From Xenia sp. Carnegie-2017 (Eukaryota; Cnidaria; Anthozoa; Malacalcyonacea; Xeniidae), in contig NW_025813493.1 of the NCBI RefSeq assembly GCF_021976095.1, forward strand, positions 4,027,271-4,091,270: 64,000 nt of DNA. Direction: 5' to 3'. Of this stretch, positions 22,950 through 38,744 are shown piece by piece. The notes below the pieces were generated by a model. That model was not told the DNA's origin. It did not search any database and worked only from the letters and a program-made list of their open reading frames with translations. Every line of letters starts with the position of its first letter. The first letter of the stretch is position 1. Both the position numbers and the translations under genes were made by a program.

Positions 22950-24690
22950 AATTTAATCGGGAAGCGGCAACGTCAACCGCGCGACCATTCCATTCCCCGG
23001 TAGTTGTCGCTGACGTTGCATTCGCTTAAACGTAAGATCTCTTTAGAGTACGCGGATACGCGCGTACACATTTAGCTTTTTTCTAGCATGAAAACATAGC
23101 ATGAAGAAATGCAGTGACTTCAATTTAAAAATGCAAAATAGCAAACTAATATCACGTTACTTAAATCTTATCCTTATCTTTAAACCCAAGCGAAACATGA
23201 TTTGAATTCCTCCCTTAACGAAAATTAACTCTAAGCCTGACACTACCACAACTCCTAATCCAAATCCTTAACTCTTACCAAAACAATAATTTGAAATGAG
23301 ATCGTAACACTTACCAAAACACACGTACCCTTACCATGTAACAAACCCTAACTTAAATTCTATTCATACTCCTGTCCCATAACCTAACCCTAACTTTAAA
23401 TAATTGTTGTTCTGGAAGAAAATCTTTGATACGCTTGATGATAGTTTAATCTTTTGTATGACATATCGAATTTCTCTTGTTATACGTAGAATTTACAGAA
23501 TGATGAATGAGGCATAATATATACACTGTGTATTCAAGTCCGCTGAAAATGTGGATTTGCAGTCAACGAATCCGAGTGGATGGATATTATGCAATTTAGC
23601 CCATAAAATCCATCTTGTTTCAAACATTTTTCCTTCGAATAATTGGGTAAAACTTCGTCATTTTACCCATTATCATTGAGGTCAATTAAAAGTAAATCTT
23701 CTAATAAAAATAACGATCGACAGATTAAAACAAGCAAAATTTCAGGACAGTGCAATTTTCTTGTCGCATTTCGACTTTCTCCTCATAAATCGAATGATCA
23801 ATGTAAATTTTCAAATGAGGCAAATTTGAAAGCCGTTCAGAACACGTCTTTATGAGTACAGAGACAAATCTTTTTTGACTGGACATCCAGAACCTTTCTT
23901 TTTTCCAGTGTATTATCAAACCTTTTTTGAATGCAAAAAATTACTTTGCTACAACAATATTCATATTATCGTTTTGGCATTGACTTCAGAGTTTCCTTTC
24001 GCAGATTGGCTCATGTACGTTCGTGGCTTGAACTTTAAAAGACCGTAAATCTTCAATGTAGACCGGCACTATAGTTTATAAGCTTTCGTTTCGATAACTT
24101 GATGCAAAATATTAAATTTGTGCTCAAAGCGATCAACTTTAGCAAAGAGCTATAAACGCTATAACTAGTTTTGTAAATATTTGTTTATAGGAGCATTCTA
24201 CTTAACAACCGTAGATTTAAATCAAATTTCACATACATTACAAATATAATAAATTATAAAACTAATCTGCAAATAACGATGACATGAGCTTAAAATTGAT
24301 AAAGAATGTATTAGTCAAATAAAAAAGTTACCGTCTCTTTTTTCCGTTAGCTTTGTTCTACTCTGTAAAATTTCTCCACACTTGTTTCAATGTTTTTTTT
24401 CTGATCCTTCTGTTACGAATGTTAGAAAAACTGCAGCCTTAAATTAGCAAACAGCTTTGCCTTATACCTCATGCAAAGCATCTAGGGAAGTCTATTTGCA
24501 AAAGCAAAGGCAGGAAGCTTACCCAGACAATGATGAATATGTCTAGCGACATTGACGTAAAAACGTCAGTTGTCAGACCAAAATTCTTTTTTAGGTTATA
24601 GCTTCAAAGGCTGCCGAATAAATTAAGTTCAAAGCCTATTTAAACATGTTCAAAATATTGTTTAATCCCAATAAAGTTTTTCTAGGACGC
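22950..24690. other. Intergenic stretch left of the satellite
   Basis: No gene recognised. Part of it (about 23170-23400) is C-rich on the plus strand with scattered CCTAAC/CCTTAC words, including CCTAACCCTAACTT, but these are not a regular telomeric array. From about 24690 the sequence grades into diverged satellite units. Confidence 0.4.
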
Positions 24691-27600
24691 CAACTCCTGC
24701 TCTTTTTACCACATACTTTTCGATATCTTTAACTTTACTTTCCAATTCCTTGCTCTTGACAAAAATAAAGGGCAAAAAACATCAACTTTATATTGAATTT
24801 CAAGTGTTCGACGTCTATAAGTGTTTTCCTGTTTCCCCCCAAACAACGTTGTCAAGGCAAAGTCTTATTTCTCTGTTCAACTGTTATTTGTCATTATATA
24901 TGTTACCATATGCAACTCATACAGGATAACAAGACCGGCAGTCTATTCTGAGGTCAAATCCCATTGCTTGGCATAACTATTTTAGTATTCTTCAACAAAC
25001 TCATTTTTTATTAGATATTTAGACTGCAATCAGACACACAAAAGCTCGGATTAATATTTTGTTAATTAATGAACGTAGATTTACTTAATATCACTTAGTA
25101 TTCGGATGTTGTTTAGGACAAACAATTCCTTGCTCATGATCAAAATGAAGGGCAAAAAAACATCGACTTTATAATAAATTTCAAGTGTTCGGCGTATGTA
25201 AGTTTTTTTCTGTTTCCCCCCAAACAATGTTGTCGTAGCAAAGTCTTTATTCTTATTAACTTTACGTTTTCGAATAGCGTCTGTCTTGCCTTTTTTTTAA
25301 TTTAAGCAAAGATAATGTTGATGCAGATTAATTCCACCATTAAGCTTGTGTTTAACATCAATGTTTTGTAGTACCAGGCATGCATACACATAAAATTTCT
25401 CAAAAAGTAATATTTCTCTGTTCAACTGTTATTTGAAATTATGTATGTTACCATATGCAACTCATACAGGATAACAAGACCGGCAGTCTAATCTGAGGTC
25501 AAATCCCATTGCTTGGCATAACTATTTTAGTATTCTTCAACAAACTCATTTTTTATTAGCTATTTAGACTGCAAACAGACACACAAAAGCTCTGATTATA
25601 TTTTGCTAATTAATGAACGTAGACTTACTTAACATCACTAAGTATTCGGATGTTGTTTAGGACAAAACAATTCCTTGCTCATGATCAAAATGAAGGGGAA
25701 AAAACATCGACTTTATAATGAATTTCAAGTGTTCGACGTCTGAAAGTGTTTTCCTATTTCCCCCCAAACAATGTTGTTATAGCAAAGTCTTTATTCATAT
25801 TAACTTTACGTTTTCAAATAGCGTCTGTCTTGCATTTTTTTTAATTTAAGCAAAGATAATGTTGATGTAGGTTAAGTCCACCATTAAGCTTGTGTTTGAC
25901 ATCTATGTTTTGTAGCACCAGGCATGCATACACATAAAATTTCTCAATTAGTAATATTTCTCTGTTCAACTGTTATTTGTCATTATATATGTTACCATAT
26001 GCAACTCATAGAGGATAACAAGACCGGCAGTCTAATCTGAGGTCAAATCCCATTGCTTGGCATAACTATTTTAGTATTCTTCAACAAACTCATTTTTTAT
26101 TAGCTATTTAGCCTGCAAACAGACACACAAAAGCTCTGATTATATTTTGCTAATTAATGAACGTAGACTTACTTAACATCACTAAGTATTCGGATGTTGT
26201 TTAGGACAAAACAATTCCTTGCTCATGATCAAAATGAAGGGGAAAAAACATCGACTTTATAATGAATTTCAAGTGTTCGACGTCTGAAAGTGTTTTCCTA
26301 TTTCCCCCCAAACAATGTTGTTATAGCAAAGTCTTTATTCATATTAACTTTACGTTTTCAAATAGCGTCTGTCTTGCATTTTTTTTAATTTAAGCAAAGA
26401 TAATGTTGATGTAGGTTAAGTCCACCATTAAGCTTGTGTTTAACATCTATGTGTTGTAGCACCAGGCATGCATACACATAAAATTTCTCAAATAGTAATA
26501 TTTCTCTGTTCAACTGTTATTTGTCATTATATATGTTACCATATGCAACTCATACAGGATAACAAGACCGGCAGTCTAATCTGAGGTCAAATCCCATTGC
26601 TTGGCATAACTATTTTAGTATTCTTCAACAAACTCATTTTTTATTAGATATTCAGACTGCAATCAGACACACAAAAGCTCGGATTAATATTTTGTTAATT
26701 AATGAACGTAGATTTACTTAATATCACTTAGTATTCGGATGTTGTTTAGGACAAACAATTCCTTGCTCATGATCAAAATGAAGGGCAAAAAAACATCGAC
26801 TTTATAATAAATTTCAAGTGTTCGACGTATGTAAGTTTTTTTCTTTTTCCCCCCAAACAATGTTGTCGTAGCAAAGTCTTTATTCTTATTAACTTTATGT
26901 TTTCGAATAGCGTCTGTCTTGCCTTTTTTTTAATTTAAGCAAAGATAATGTTGATGCAGATTAATTCCACCATTAAGCTTGTGTTTAACATCAATGTTTT
27001 GTAGTACCAGGCATGCATACACATAAAATTTCTCAAAAAGTAATATTTCTCTGTTCAACTGTTATTTGAAATTATGTATGTTACCATATGCAACTCATAC
27101 AGGATAACAAGACCGGCAGTCTAATCTGAGGTCAAATCCCATTGCTTGGCATAACTATTTTAGTATTCTTCAACAAACTCATTTTTTATTAGCTATTTAG
27201 ACTGCAAACAGACACACAAAAGCTCTGATTATATTTTGCTAATTAATGAACGTAGACTTACTTAACATCACTAAGTATTCGGATGTTGTTTAGGACAAAA
27301 CAATTCCTTGCTCATGATCAAAATGAAGGGGAAAAAACATCGACTTTATAATGAATTTCAAGTGTTCGACGTCTGAAAGTGTTTTCCTATTTCCCCCCAA
27401 ACAATGTTGTTATAGCAAAGTCTTTATTCATATTAACTTTACGTTTTCAAATAGCGTCTGTCTTGCATTTTTTTTAATTTAAGCAAAGATAATGTTGATG
27501 TAGGTTAAGTCCACCATTAAGCTTGTGTTTGACATCTATGTTTTGTAGCACCAGGCATGCATACACATAAAATTTCTCAATTAGTAATATTTCTCTGTTC

Positions 27601-30600
27601 AACTGTTATTTGTCATTATATATGTTACCATATGCAACTAATAGAGGATAACAAGACCGGCAGTCTAATCTGAGGTCAAATCCCATTGCTTGGCATAACT
27701 ATTTTAGTATTCTTCAACAAACTCATTTTTTATTAGCTATTTAGCCTGCAAACAGACACACAAAAGCTCTGATTATATTTTGCTAATTAATGAACGTAGA
27801 CTTACTTAACATCACTAAGTATTCGGATGTTGTTTAGGACAAAACAATTCCTTGCTCATGATCAAAATGAAGGGGAAAAAACATCGACTTTATAATGAAT
27901 TTCAAGTGTTCGACGTCTGAAAGTGTTTTCCTATTTCCCCCCAAACAATGTTGTTATAGCAAAGTCTTTATTCATATTAACTTTACGTTTTCAAATAGCG
28001 TCTGTCTTGCCTTTTTTTTAATTTAAGCAAAGATAATGTTGATGTAGGTTAAGTCCACCATTAAGCTTGTGTTTAACATCTATGTGTTGTAGCACCAGGC
28101 ATGCATACACATAAAATTTCTCAAATAGTAATATTTCTCTGTTCAACTGTTATTTGTCATTATATATGCTACCATATGCAACTCATACAGGATAACAAGA
28201 CCGGCAGTCTAATCTGAGGTCAAATCCCATTGCTTGGCATAACTATTTTAGTATTCTTCAACAAACTCATTTTTTATTAGCTATTTAGACTGCAAACAGA
28301 CACACAAAAGCTCTGATTATATTTTGCTAATTAATGAACGTAGACTTACTTAACATCACTAAGTATTCGGATGTTGTTTAGGACAAAACAATTCCTTGCT
28401 CATGATCAAAATGAAGGGGAAAAAACATCGACTTTATAATGAATTTCAAGTGTTCGACGTCTGAAAGTGTTTTCCTATTTCCCCCCCAAACAATGTTGTT
28501 ATAGCAAAGTCTTTATTCATATTAACTTTACGTTTTCAAATAGCGTCTGTCTTGCATTTTTTTTAATTTAAGCAAAGATAATGTTGATGTAGGTTAAGTC
28601 CACCATTAAGCTTGTGTTTAACATCTATGTTTTGTAGCACCAGGCATGCATACACATAAAATTTCTCAAATAGTAATATTTCTCTGTTCAACTGTTATTT
28701 GTCATTATATATGTTACCATATGCAACTAATAGAGGATAACAAGACCGGCAGTCTAATCTGAGGTCAAATCCCATTGCTTGGCATAACTATTTTAGTATT
28801 CTTCAACAAACTCATTTTTTATTAGCTATTAAGACTGCAAACAGACACACAAAAGTTCGGATTAATATTTTGTTAATTAATGAACGTAGATTTACTTAAC
28901 ATCACTTAGTATTCGGATGTTGTTTAAGACTAAACAATTCCTTGCTCAGGATCAAAATGAAGGGCAAAAAAACATCGACTTTATAATGAATTTCAAGTGT
29001 TCGACGTCTGTAAGTGTTTTCCTATTTCCCCCCAGACAATGTTGTTGTAGCAAAGTCTTTATTCATATTAACTTTACGTTTTCAAATAGCGTCTGTCTTG
29101 CCTTTTTTTTAATTTAAGGAAAGATAATGTTGATGCGGATTAATTCTACCATTAAGCTTGTGTTTAACATCTATGTTTTGTAGCACCAGGCATGCATACA
29201 CATAAAATTTCTCAAATAGTAATATTTCTCTGTTCAACTGTTATTTGTCATTATATATGTTACCATATGCAACTCATACAGGATAACAAGACCGGCAGTC
29301 TAATCTGAGGTCAAATCCCATTGCTTGGCATAACTATTTTAGTATTCTTCAACAAACTCATTTTTTATTAGCTATTTAGACTGCAAACAGACACACAAAA
29401 GCTCTGATTATATTTTGCTAATTAATGAACGTAGACTTACTTAACATCACTAAGTATTCGGATGTTGTTTAGGACAAAACAATTCCTTGCTCATGATCAA
29501 AATGAAGGGGAAAAAACATCGACTTTATAATGAATTTCAAGTGTTCGACGTCTGAAAGTGTTTTCCTATTTCCCCCCAAACAATGTTGTTATAGCAAAGT
29601 CTTTATTCATATTAATTTTACGTTTTCAAATAGCGTCTGTCTTGCATTTTTTTAAATTTAAGCAAAGATAATGTTGATGTAGGTTAAGTCCACCATTAAG
29701 CTTGTGTTTGACATCTATGTTTTGTAGCACCAGGCATGCATACACATAAAATTTCTCAAATAGTAATATTTCTCTGTTCAACTGTTATTTGTCATTATAT
29801 ATGTTACCATATGCAACTCATACAGGATAACAAGACCGGCAGTCTAATCTGAGGTCAAATCCCATTGCTTGGCATAACTATTTTAGTATTCTTCAACAAA
29901 CTCATTTTTTATTAGCTATTTAGACTGCAAACAGACACACAAAAGCTCTGATTATATTTTGCTAATTAATGAACGTAGACTTACTTAACATCACTAAGTA
30001 TTCGGATGTTGTTTAGGACAAAACAATTCCTTGCTCATGATCAAAATGAAGGGAAAAACATCGACTTTATAATGAATTTCAAGTGTTCGACGTCTGAAAG
30101 TGTTTTCCTATTTCCCCCCAAACAATGTTGTTATAGCAAAGTCTTTATTCATATTAACTTTACGTTTTCAAATAGCGTCTGTCTTGCATTTTTTAATTTA
30201 AGCAAAGATAATGTTGATGTAGTTAAGTCCACCATTAAGCTTGTGTTTGACATCTATGTTTTGTAGCACCAGGCATGCATACACATAAAATTTCTCAAAT
30301 AGTATTTCTCTGTTCAACTGTTATTTGTCATTATATATGTTACCATATGCAACTCATACAGGATAACAAGACCGGCAGTCTAATCTGAGGTCAAATCCCA
30401 TTGCTTGGCATAACTATTTTAGTATTCTTCAACAAACTCATTTTTTATTAGCTATTTAGACTGCAAACAGACACACAAAAGCTCTGATTATATTTTGCTA
30501 ATTAATGAACGTAGACTTACTTAACATCACTAAGTATTCGGATGTTGTTTAGGACAAAACAATTCCTTGCTCATGATCAAAATGAAGGGAAAAACATCGA

Positions 30601-33600
30601 CTTTATAATGAATTTCAAGTGTTCGACGTCTGAAAGTGTTTTCCTATTTCCCCCCCAAACAATGTTGTTATAGCAAAGTCTTTATTCATATTAACTTTAC
30701 GTTTTCAAATAGCGTCTGTCTTGCATTTTTTTTAATTTAAGCAAAGATAATGTTGATGTAGGTTAAGTCCACCATTAAGCTTGTGTTTAACATCTATGTT
30801 TTGTAGCACCAGGCATGCATACACATAAAATTTCTCAAATAGTAATATTTCTCTGTTCAACTGTTATTTGTCATTATATATGTTACCATATGCAACTCAT
30901 ACAGGATAACAAGACCGGCAGTCTAATCTGAGGTCAAATCCCATTGCTTGGCATAACTATTTTAGTATTCTTCAACAAACTCATTTTTTATTAGCTATTT
31001 AGACTGCAAACAGACACACAAAAGCTCTGATTATATTTTGCTAATTAATGAACGTAGACTTACTTAACATCACTAAGTATTCGGATGTTGTTTAGGACAA
31101 AACAATTCCTTGCTCATGATCAAAATGAAGGGAAAAACATCGACTTTATAATGAATTTCAAGTGTTCGACGTCTGAAAGTGTTTTCCTATTTCCCCCCAA
31201 ACAATGTTGTTATAGCAAAGTCTTTATTCATATTAACTTTACGTTTTCAAATAGCGTCTGTCTTGCATTTTTTTTAATTTAAGCAAAGATAATGTTGATG
31301 TAGGTTAAGTCCACCATTAAGCTTGTGTTTAACATCTATGTTTTGTAGCACCAGGCATGCATACACATAAAATTTCTCAAATAGTAATATTTCTCTGTTC
31401 AACTGTTATTTGTCATTATATATGTTACCATATGCAACTCATACAGGATAACAAGACCGGCAGTCTAATCTGAGGTCAAATCCCATTGCTTGGCATAACT
31501 ATTTTAGTATTCTTCAACAAACTCATTTTTATTAGCTATTTAGACTGCAAACAGACACACAAAAGCTCTGATTATATTTTGTTAATTAATGAACGTAGAT
31601 TTACTTAACATCACTTAGTATTCGGATGTTGTTTAGGACAAAACAATTCCTTGCTCATGATCAAAATGAAGGGCAAAAACATCGACTTTATAATGAATTT
31701 CAAGTGTTCGACGTCTGTAAGTGTTTTCCTATTTCCCCAAACAATGTTGTTATAGCAAAGTCTTTATTCATATTAACTTTACGTTTTCAAATAGCGTCTG
31801 TCTTGCCTTTTTTAATTTAAGCAAAGATAATGTTGATGTAGGATTAATTCCACCATTAAGCTTGTGTTTAACATCTATGTTTTGTAGCACCAGGCATGCA
31901 TACACATAAAATTTCTCAAATAGTAATATTTCTCTGTTCAACTGTTATTTGTCATTATATATGTTACCATATGCAACTCATACAGGATAACAAGACCGGC
32001 AGTCTAATCTGAGGTCAAATCCCATTGCTTGGCATAACTATTTTAGTATTCTTCAACAAACTCATTTTTTATTAGCTATTTAGACTGCAAACAGACACAC
32101 AAAAGCTCTGATTATATTTTGCTAATTAATGAACGTAGACTTACTTAACATCACTAAGTATTCGGATGTTGTTTAGGACAAAACAATTCCTTGCTCATGA
32201 TCAAAATGAAGGGAAAAACATCGACTTTATAATGAATTTCAAGTGTTCGACGTCTGAAAGTGTTTTCCTATTTCCCCCCAAACAATGTTGTTATAGCAAA
32301 GTCTTTATTCATATTAACTTTACGTTTTCAAATAGCGTCTGTCTTGCATTTTTTTTAATTTAAGCAAAGATAATGTTGATGTAGGTTAAGTCCACCATTA
32401 AGCTTGTGTTTGACATCTATGTTTTGTAGCACCAGGCATGCATACACATAAAATTTCTCAAATAGTAATATTTCTCTGTTCAACTGTTATTTGTCATTAT
32501 ATATATTACCATATGCAACTCATACAGGATAACAAGACCGGCAGTCTAATCTGAGGTCAAATCCCATTGCTTGGCATAACTATTTTAGTATTCTTCAACA
32601 AACTCATTTTTTATTAGCTATTTAGACTGCAAACAGACACACAAAAGCTCTGATTATATTTTGCTAATTAATGAACGTAGACTTACTTAACATCACTAAG
32701 TATTCGGATGTTGTTTAGGACAAAACAATTCCTTGCTCATGATCAAAATGAAGGGGAAAAAACATCGACTTTATAATGAATTTCAAGTGTTCGACGTCTG
32801 AAAGTGTTTTCCTATTTCCCCCCAAACAATGTTGTTATAGCAAAGTCTTTATTCATATTAATTTTACGTTTTCAAATAGCGTCTGTCTTGCATTTTTTTT
32901 TAATTTAAGCAAAGATAATGTTGATGTAGGTTAAGTCCACCATTAAGCTTGTGTTTGACATCTATGTTTTGTAGCACCAGGCATGCATACACATAAAATT
33001 TCTCAAATAGTATTTCTCTGTTCAACTGTTATTTGTCATTATATATATTACCATATGCAACTCATACAGGATAACAAGACCGGCAGTCTAATCTGAGGTC
33101 AAATCCCATTGCTTGGCATAACTATTTTAGTATTCTTCAACAAACTCATTTTTTATTAGCTATTTAGACTGCAAACAGACACACAAAAGCTCTGATTATA
33201 TTTTGCTAATTAATGAACGTAGACTTACTTAACATCACTAAGTATTCGGATGTTGTTTAGGACAAAACAATTCCTTGCTCATGATCAAAATGAAGGGGAA
33301 AAAACATCGACTTTATAATGAATTTCAAGTGTTCGACGTCTGAAAGTGTTTTCCTATTTCCCCCCAAACAATGTTGTTATAGCAAAGTCTTTATTCATAT
33401 TAACTTTACGTTTTCAAATAGCGTCTGTCTTGCCTTTTTTTTAATTTAAGCAAAGATAATGTTGATGTAGGTTAAGTCCACCATTAAGCTTGTGTTTAAC
33501 ATCTATGTTTTGTAGCACCAGGCATGCATACACATAAAATTTCTCAAATAGTAATATTTCTCTGTTCAACTGTTATTTGTCATTATATATGTTACCATAT

Positions 33601-36600
33601 GCAACTCATACAGGATAACAAGACCGGCAGTCTAATCTGAGGTCAAATCCCATTGCTTGGCATAACTATTTTAGTATTCTTCAACAAACTCATTTTTTAT
33701 TAGCTATTTAGACTGCAAACAGACACACAAAAGCTCTGATTATATTTTGCTAATTAATGAACGTAGACTTACTTAACATCACTAAGTATTCGGATGTTGT
33801 TTAGGACAAAACAATTCCTTGCTCATGATCAAAATGAAGGGGAAAAAACATCGACTTTATAATGAATTTCAAGTGTTCGACGTCTGAAAGTGTTTTCCTA
33901 TTTCCCCCCAAACAATGTTGTTATAGCAAAGTCTTTATTCATATTAACTTTACGTTTTCAAATAGCGTCTGTCTTGCATTTTTTTTAATTTAAGCAAAGA
34001 TAATGTTGATGTAGGTTAAGTCCACCATTAAGCTTGTGTTTAACATCTATGTTTTGTAGCACCAGGCATGCATACACATAAAATTTCTCAAATAGTAATA
34101 TTTCTCTGTTCAACTGTTATTTGTCATTATATATGTTACCATATGCAACTCATACAGGATAACAAGACCGGCAGTCTAATCTGAGGTCAAATCCCATTGC
34201 TTGGCATAACTATTTTAGTATTCTTCAACAAACTCATTTTTTATTAGCTATTTAGACTGCAAACAGACACACAAAAGCTCTGATTATATTTTGTTAATTA
34301 ATGAACGTAGATTTACTTAACATCACTTAGTATTCGGATGTTGTTTAGGACAAAACAATTCCTTGCTCATGATCAAAATGAAGGGCAAAAACATCGACTT
34401 TATAATGAATTTCAAGTGTTCGACGTCTGTAAGTGTTTTCCTATTTCCCCAAACAATGTTGTTATAGCAAAGTCTTTATTCATATTAACTTTACGTTTTC
34501 AAATAGCGTCTGTCTTGCCTTTTTTAATTTAAGCAAAGATAATGTTGATGTAGGATTAATTCCACCATTAAGCTTGTGTTTAACATCTATGTTTTGTAGC
34601 ACCAGGCATGCATACACATAAAATTTCTCAAATAGTAATATTTCTCTGTTCAACTGTTATTTGTCATTATATATGTTACCATATGCAACTCATACAGGAT
34701 AACAAGACCGGCAGTCTAATCTGAGGTCAAATCCCATTGCTTGGCATAACTATTTTAGTATTCTTCAACAAACTCATTTTTTATTAGCTATTTAGACTGC
34801 AAACAGACACACAAAAGCTCTGATTATATTTTGCTAATTAATGAACGTAGACTTACTTAACATCACTAAGTATTCGGATGTTGTTTAGGACAAAACAATT
34901 CCTTGCTCATGATCAAAATGAAGGGGAAAAAACATCGACTTTATAATGAATTTCAAGTGTTCGACGTCTGAAAGTGTTTTCCTATTTCCCCCCAAACAAT
35001 GTTGTTATAGCAAAGTCTTTATTCATATTAACTTTACGTTTTCAAATAGCGTCTGTCTTGCTTTTTTTAATTTAAGCAAAGATAATGTTGATGTAGGTTA
35101 ATTCCACCATTAAGCTTGTGTTTAACATCTATGTTTTGTAGCACCAGGCATGCATACACATAAAATTTCTCAAATAGTAATATTTCTCTGTTCAACTGTT
35201 ATTTGTCATTATATATGTTACCATATGCAACTCATACAGGATAACAAGACCGGCAGTCTAATCTGAGGTCAAATCCCATTGCTTGGCATAACTATTTTAG
35301 TATTCTTCAACAAACTCATTTTTTATTAGCTATTTAGACTGCAAACAGACACACAAAAGCTCTGATTATATTTTGCTAATTAATGAACGTAGACTTACTT
35401 AACATCACTAAGTATTCGGATGTTGTTTAGGACAAAACAATTCCTTGCTCATGATCAAAATGAAGGGAAAAACATCGACTTTATAATGAATTTCAAGTGT
35501 TCGACGTCTGAAAGTGTTTTCCTATTTCCCCCCCAAACAATGTTGTTATAGCAAAGTCTTTATTCATATTAACTTTACGTTTTCAAATAGCGTCTGTCTT
35601 GCATTTTTTTTAATTTAAGCAAAGATAATGTTGATGTAGGTTAAGTCCACCATTAAGCTTGTGTTTAACATCTATGTTTTGTAGCACCAGGCATGCATAC
35701 ACATAAAATTTCTCAAATAGTAATATTTCTCTGTTCAACTGTTATTTGTCATTATATATGTTACCATATGCAACTCATACAGGATAACAAGACCGGCAGT
35801 CTAATCTGAGGTCAAATCCCATTGCTTGGCATAACTATTTTAGTATTCTTCAACAAACTCATTTTTTATTAGCTATTTAGACTGCAAACAGACACACAAA
35901 AGCTCTGATTATATTTTGCTAATTAATGAACGTAGACTTACTTAACATCACTAAGTATTCGGATGTTGTTTAGGACAAAACAATTCCTTGCTCATGATCA
36001 AAATGAAGGGGAAAAAACATCGACTTTATAATGAATTTCAAGTGTTCGACGTCTGAAAGTGTTTTCCTATTTCCCCCCCAAACAATGTTGTTATAGCAAA
36101 GTCTTTATTCATATTAACTTTACGTTTTCAAATAGCGTCTGTCTTGCATTTTTTTTAATTTAAGCAAAGATAATGTTGATGCGGATTAATTCTACCATTA
36201 AGCTTGTGTTTAACATCTATGTTTTGTAGCACCAGGCATGCATACACATAAAATTTCTCAAATAGTAATATTTCTCTGTTCAACTGTTATTTGTCATTAT
36301 ATATGTTACCATATGCAACTCATACAGGGTAACAAGACCGGCAGTCTAATCTGAGGTCAAATCCCATTGCTTGGCATAACTATTTTAGTATTCTTCAACA
36401 AACTCATTTTTTATTAGCTATTTAGACTGCAAACAGACACACAAAAGCTCTGATTATATTTTGCTAATTAATGAACGTAGACTTACTTAACATCACTAAG
36501 TATTCGGATGTTGTTTAGGACAAAACAATTCCTTGCTCATGATCAAAATGAAGGGGAAAAAACATCGACTTTATAATGAATTTCAAGTGTTCGACGTCTG

Positions 36601-37497
36601 AAAGTGTTTTCCTATTTCCCCCCAAACAATGTTGTTATAGCAAAGTCTTTATTCATATTAATTTTACGTTTTCAAATAGCGTCTGTCTTGCATTTTTTTA
36701 AATTTAAGCAAAGATAATGTTGATGTAGGTTAAGTCCACCATTAAGCTTGTGTTTGACATCTATGTTTTGTAGCACCAGGCATGCATACACATAAAATTT
36801 CTCAAATAGTAATATTTCTCTGTTCAACTGTTATTTGTCATTATATATATTACCATATGCAACTCATACAGGATAACAAGACCGGCAGTCTAATCTGAGG
36901 TCAAATCCCATTGCTTGGCATAACTATTTTAGTATTCTTCAACAAACTCATTTTTTATTAGCTATTAAGACTGCAAACAGACACACAAAAGCTCGGATTA
37001 ATATTTTGTTAATTAATGAACGTAGATTTACTTAACATCACTTAGTATTCGGATGTTGTTTAGGGCAAAACAATTCCTTGCTCATGATCAAAATGAAGGG
37101 CAAAAAACATCGACTTTATAATTTTGTTAATTAATGAACCTAGACTTACTTAACATCAATAAGTATTCGGATGTTGTTAAAGTGCTTATATTACGAATTT
37201 TAGCCCCCCTTTTTTATGAGCTTAATTGAAAATTTGGATTATTTGAAGAACTATGACATGTCGCTGGACTTAAAGAGATAAATATAAGTTCCTTAATTTT
37301 GCCTCCAAAGTCGGTACTACTTGCAAATTTTTTACGACGCCATATTGATACTTGTGACGTAGATAGTTGAACACGTCTGTTTCCGTCAATATAATATTAT
37401 ATTATAGGAGGTTATTTTGTTGTCGTTTTTCTTGTCTTAAAAACAAATAATGATAGTATTTTCAATAAAATATTAAAAAACAAGTTTTCCGGAAAGT

Positions 37498-38287
37498 ATG
37501 GCCTCAAATCAGTGCTCAGATAATTCGAATTTGATGTCTGAATGCGTAACTGATTCGAGCTCGGAATCCGTGGGTTATGTCAAGCATTTAAAAGACTTCG
37601 CATATGACGATGAACCGCTCGCAGGCGATGGTGATCAAGTGCATACTCCAGATGATCCCGATGGAATTCTCCCTGCGACATTAGAACAACGAAGTGATGG
37701 CGTAATTCCTCTCGGTGAATGGTAAGTTGTTGTTTTCTCCTGTTTGTAATATACATAAAGTTACTTTATAAACCACAATGCTCCCACGTTTCAGGTATAA
37801 TTGTCAATACTGTCATACCGATTTGTTAGAAGGTGCATTAGAGTAGAGATGCTGTAAGGAAATAGGACCAGCTTTGCAGAAAAGGACATTCGATGGCAGC
37901 ATTGAGAAAATATCATGCATAACACAACATGCGAAATTTGACCCTTTAATTCATGAGGCTGTCCTTGATAACGTCGGGCCACTATTGAGAGATAGGAATG
38001 GACGTGCTTATCGCCGCCAAGCATCACAATCATTAAATAAGTAAGATTGTAAATTGTATGAGAAACAATGTTATCATCAACATTGTTTCACCAACAATAA
38101 TTTGTCCAACCTTTTTATTTACTTCAAGTACTTGAGAGCTGTGGCATACAGATGGTTGATGCGATGGTGTTGTGGGTCTATGGGACGGGAGAATACTCGG
38201 CCTTTACCTGCTTGTGTTTACCACTTTATTCGGAAAGCATATCTAAGTGGTAACACAAAAGGTTACATACCATCAGAGGGGCGATGA
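37498..38287 (+). pseudogene. P2X7-type ballast (P2RX7_C) domain protein carried by the transposon
   Basis: Exon 1 (37498-37721) encodes an acidic N-terminus and ends GEW. Exon 2 (37795-38040) continues YNCQYCHTDL then RCCKEIGPAL and a helical part. The third segment (about 38130-38287) reads AVAYRWLMRWCCGSMGREN, LPACVYHFIRKAY and GYIPSEG. This is the order of the human P2X7 cytoplasmic tail: WCxCxxC, CC, AYRxxxxW, LPxCxxxxIRK, G. In P2X7 these cysteines hold a zinc cluster. No channel part is present. One TAG (37844-37846) interrupts exon 2 just before RCCKE, and the exon 2-3 phase does not fit cleanly, so this copy is probably dead. Its role in transposition is unknown. Confidence 0.75.
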
Positions 38288-38744
38288 TGGAAAGGTCTTT
38301 TAACTTGTGCACTGTAGAGACTGTTGACCTTCTTTGCTGAGTTTGGAATGGTCAAGAAATATGCCTAGATAAAAACCAAATAGGAGATACATGGATGCAC
38401 TATATAAGTTGACATGCAGTTTAATGGCTTGAAACAAGAGTAAACAATAAAAAAACAAATTGGTGCAACTACTGAGAGGTTAAGCTGAAAGAATTAAATG
38501 AAAGAAAATCTTTTCTTCAATGTCAGTCTGGGAAAAAAGACAAAAGAAAAAATATATGGAATTAAATCATAGCATAAATGCAAAAATGGAAAATAGCACG
38601 TCGTTTAAATGGCGAATCGTTTGCTTCCCCAGTGCATACTTCAACATGCTCAGCTCCCTCACTAGTAGATGGTACTTCCTCATTGAGAGAGCATGTTTCC
38701 TTCAGCGATGGCTTATGGAGAGTATGTCGAATAATCTACAAAAC

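Noticed and set aside
23170-23420. CCTAAC-rich stretch as a possible telomere tract
   Set aside because: The words are irregular and interspersed with unrelated sequence; unlike 40671-40702 there is no run of exact units.
28917-34621. Repeated open frames of 62-86 residues (MLFRTKQFLAHDQNEG...) in many satellite units
   Set aside because: The frame is broken in neighbouring units by length changes in A- and C-runs, and the apparent conservation is the satellite's own homogeneity. No splice or start context supports a protein.
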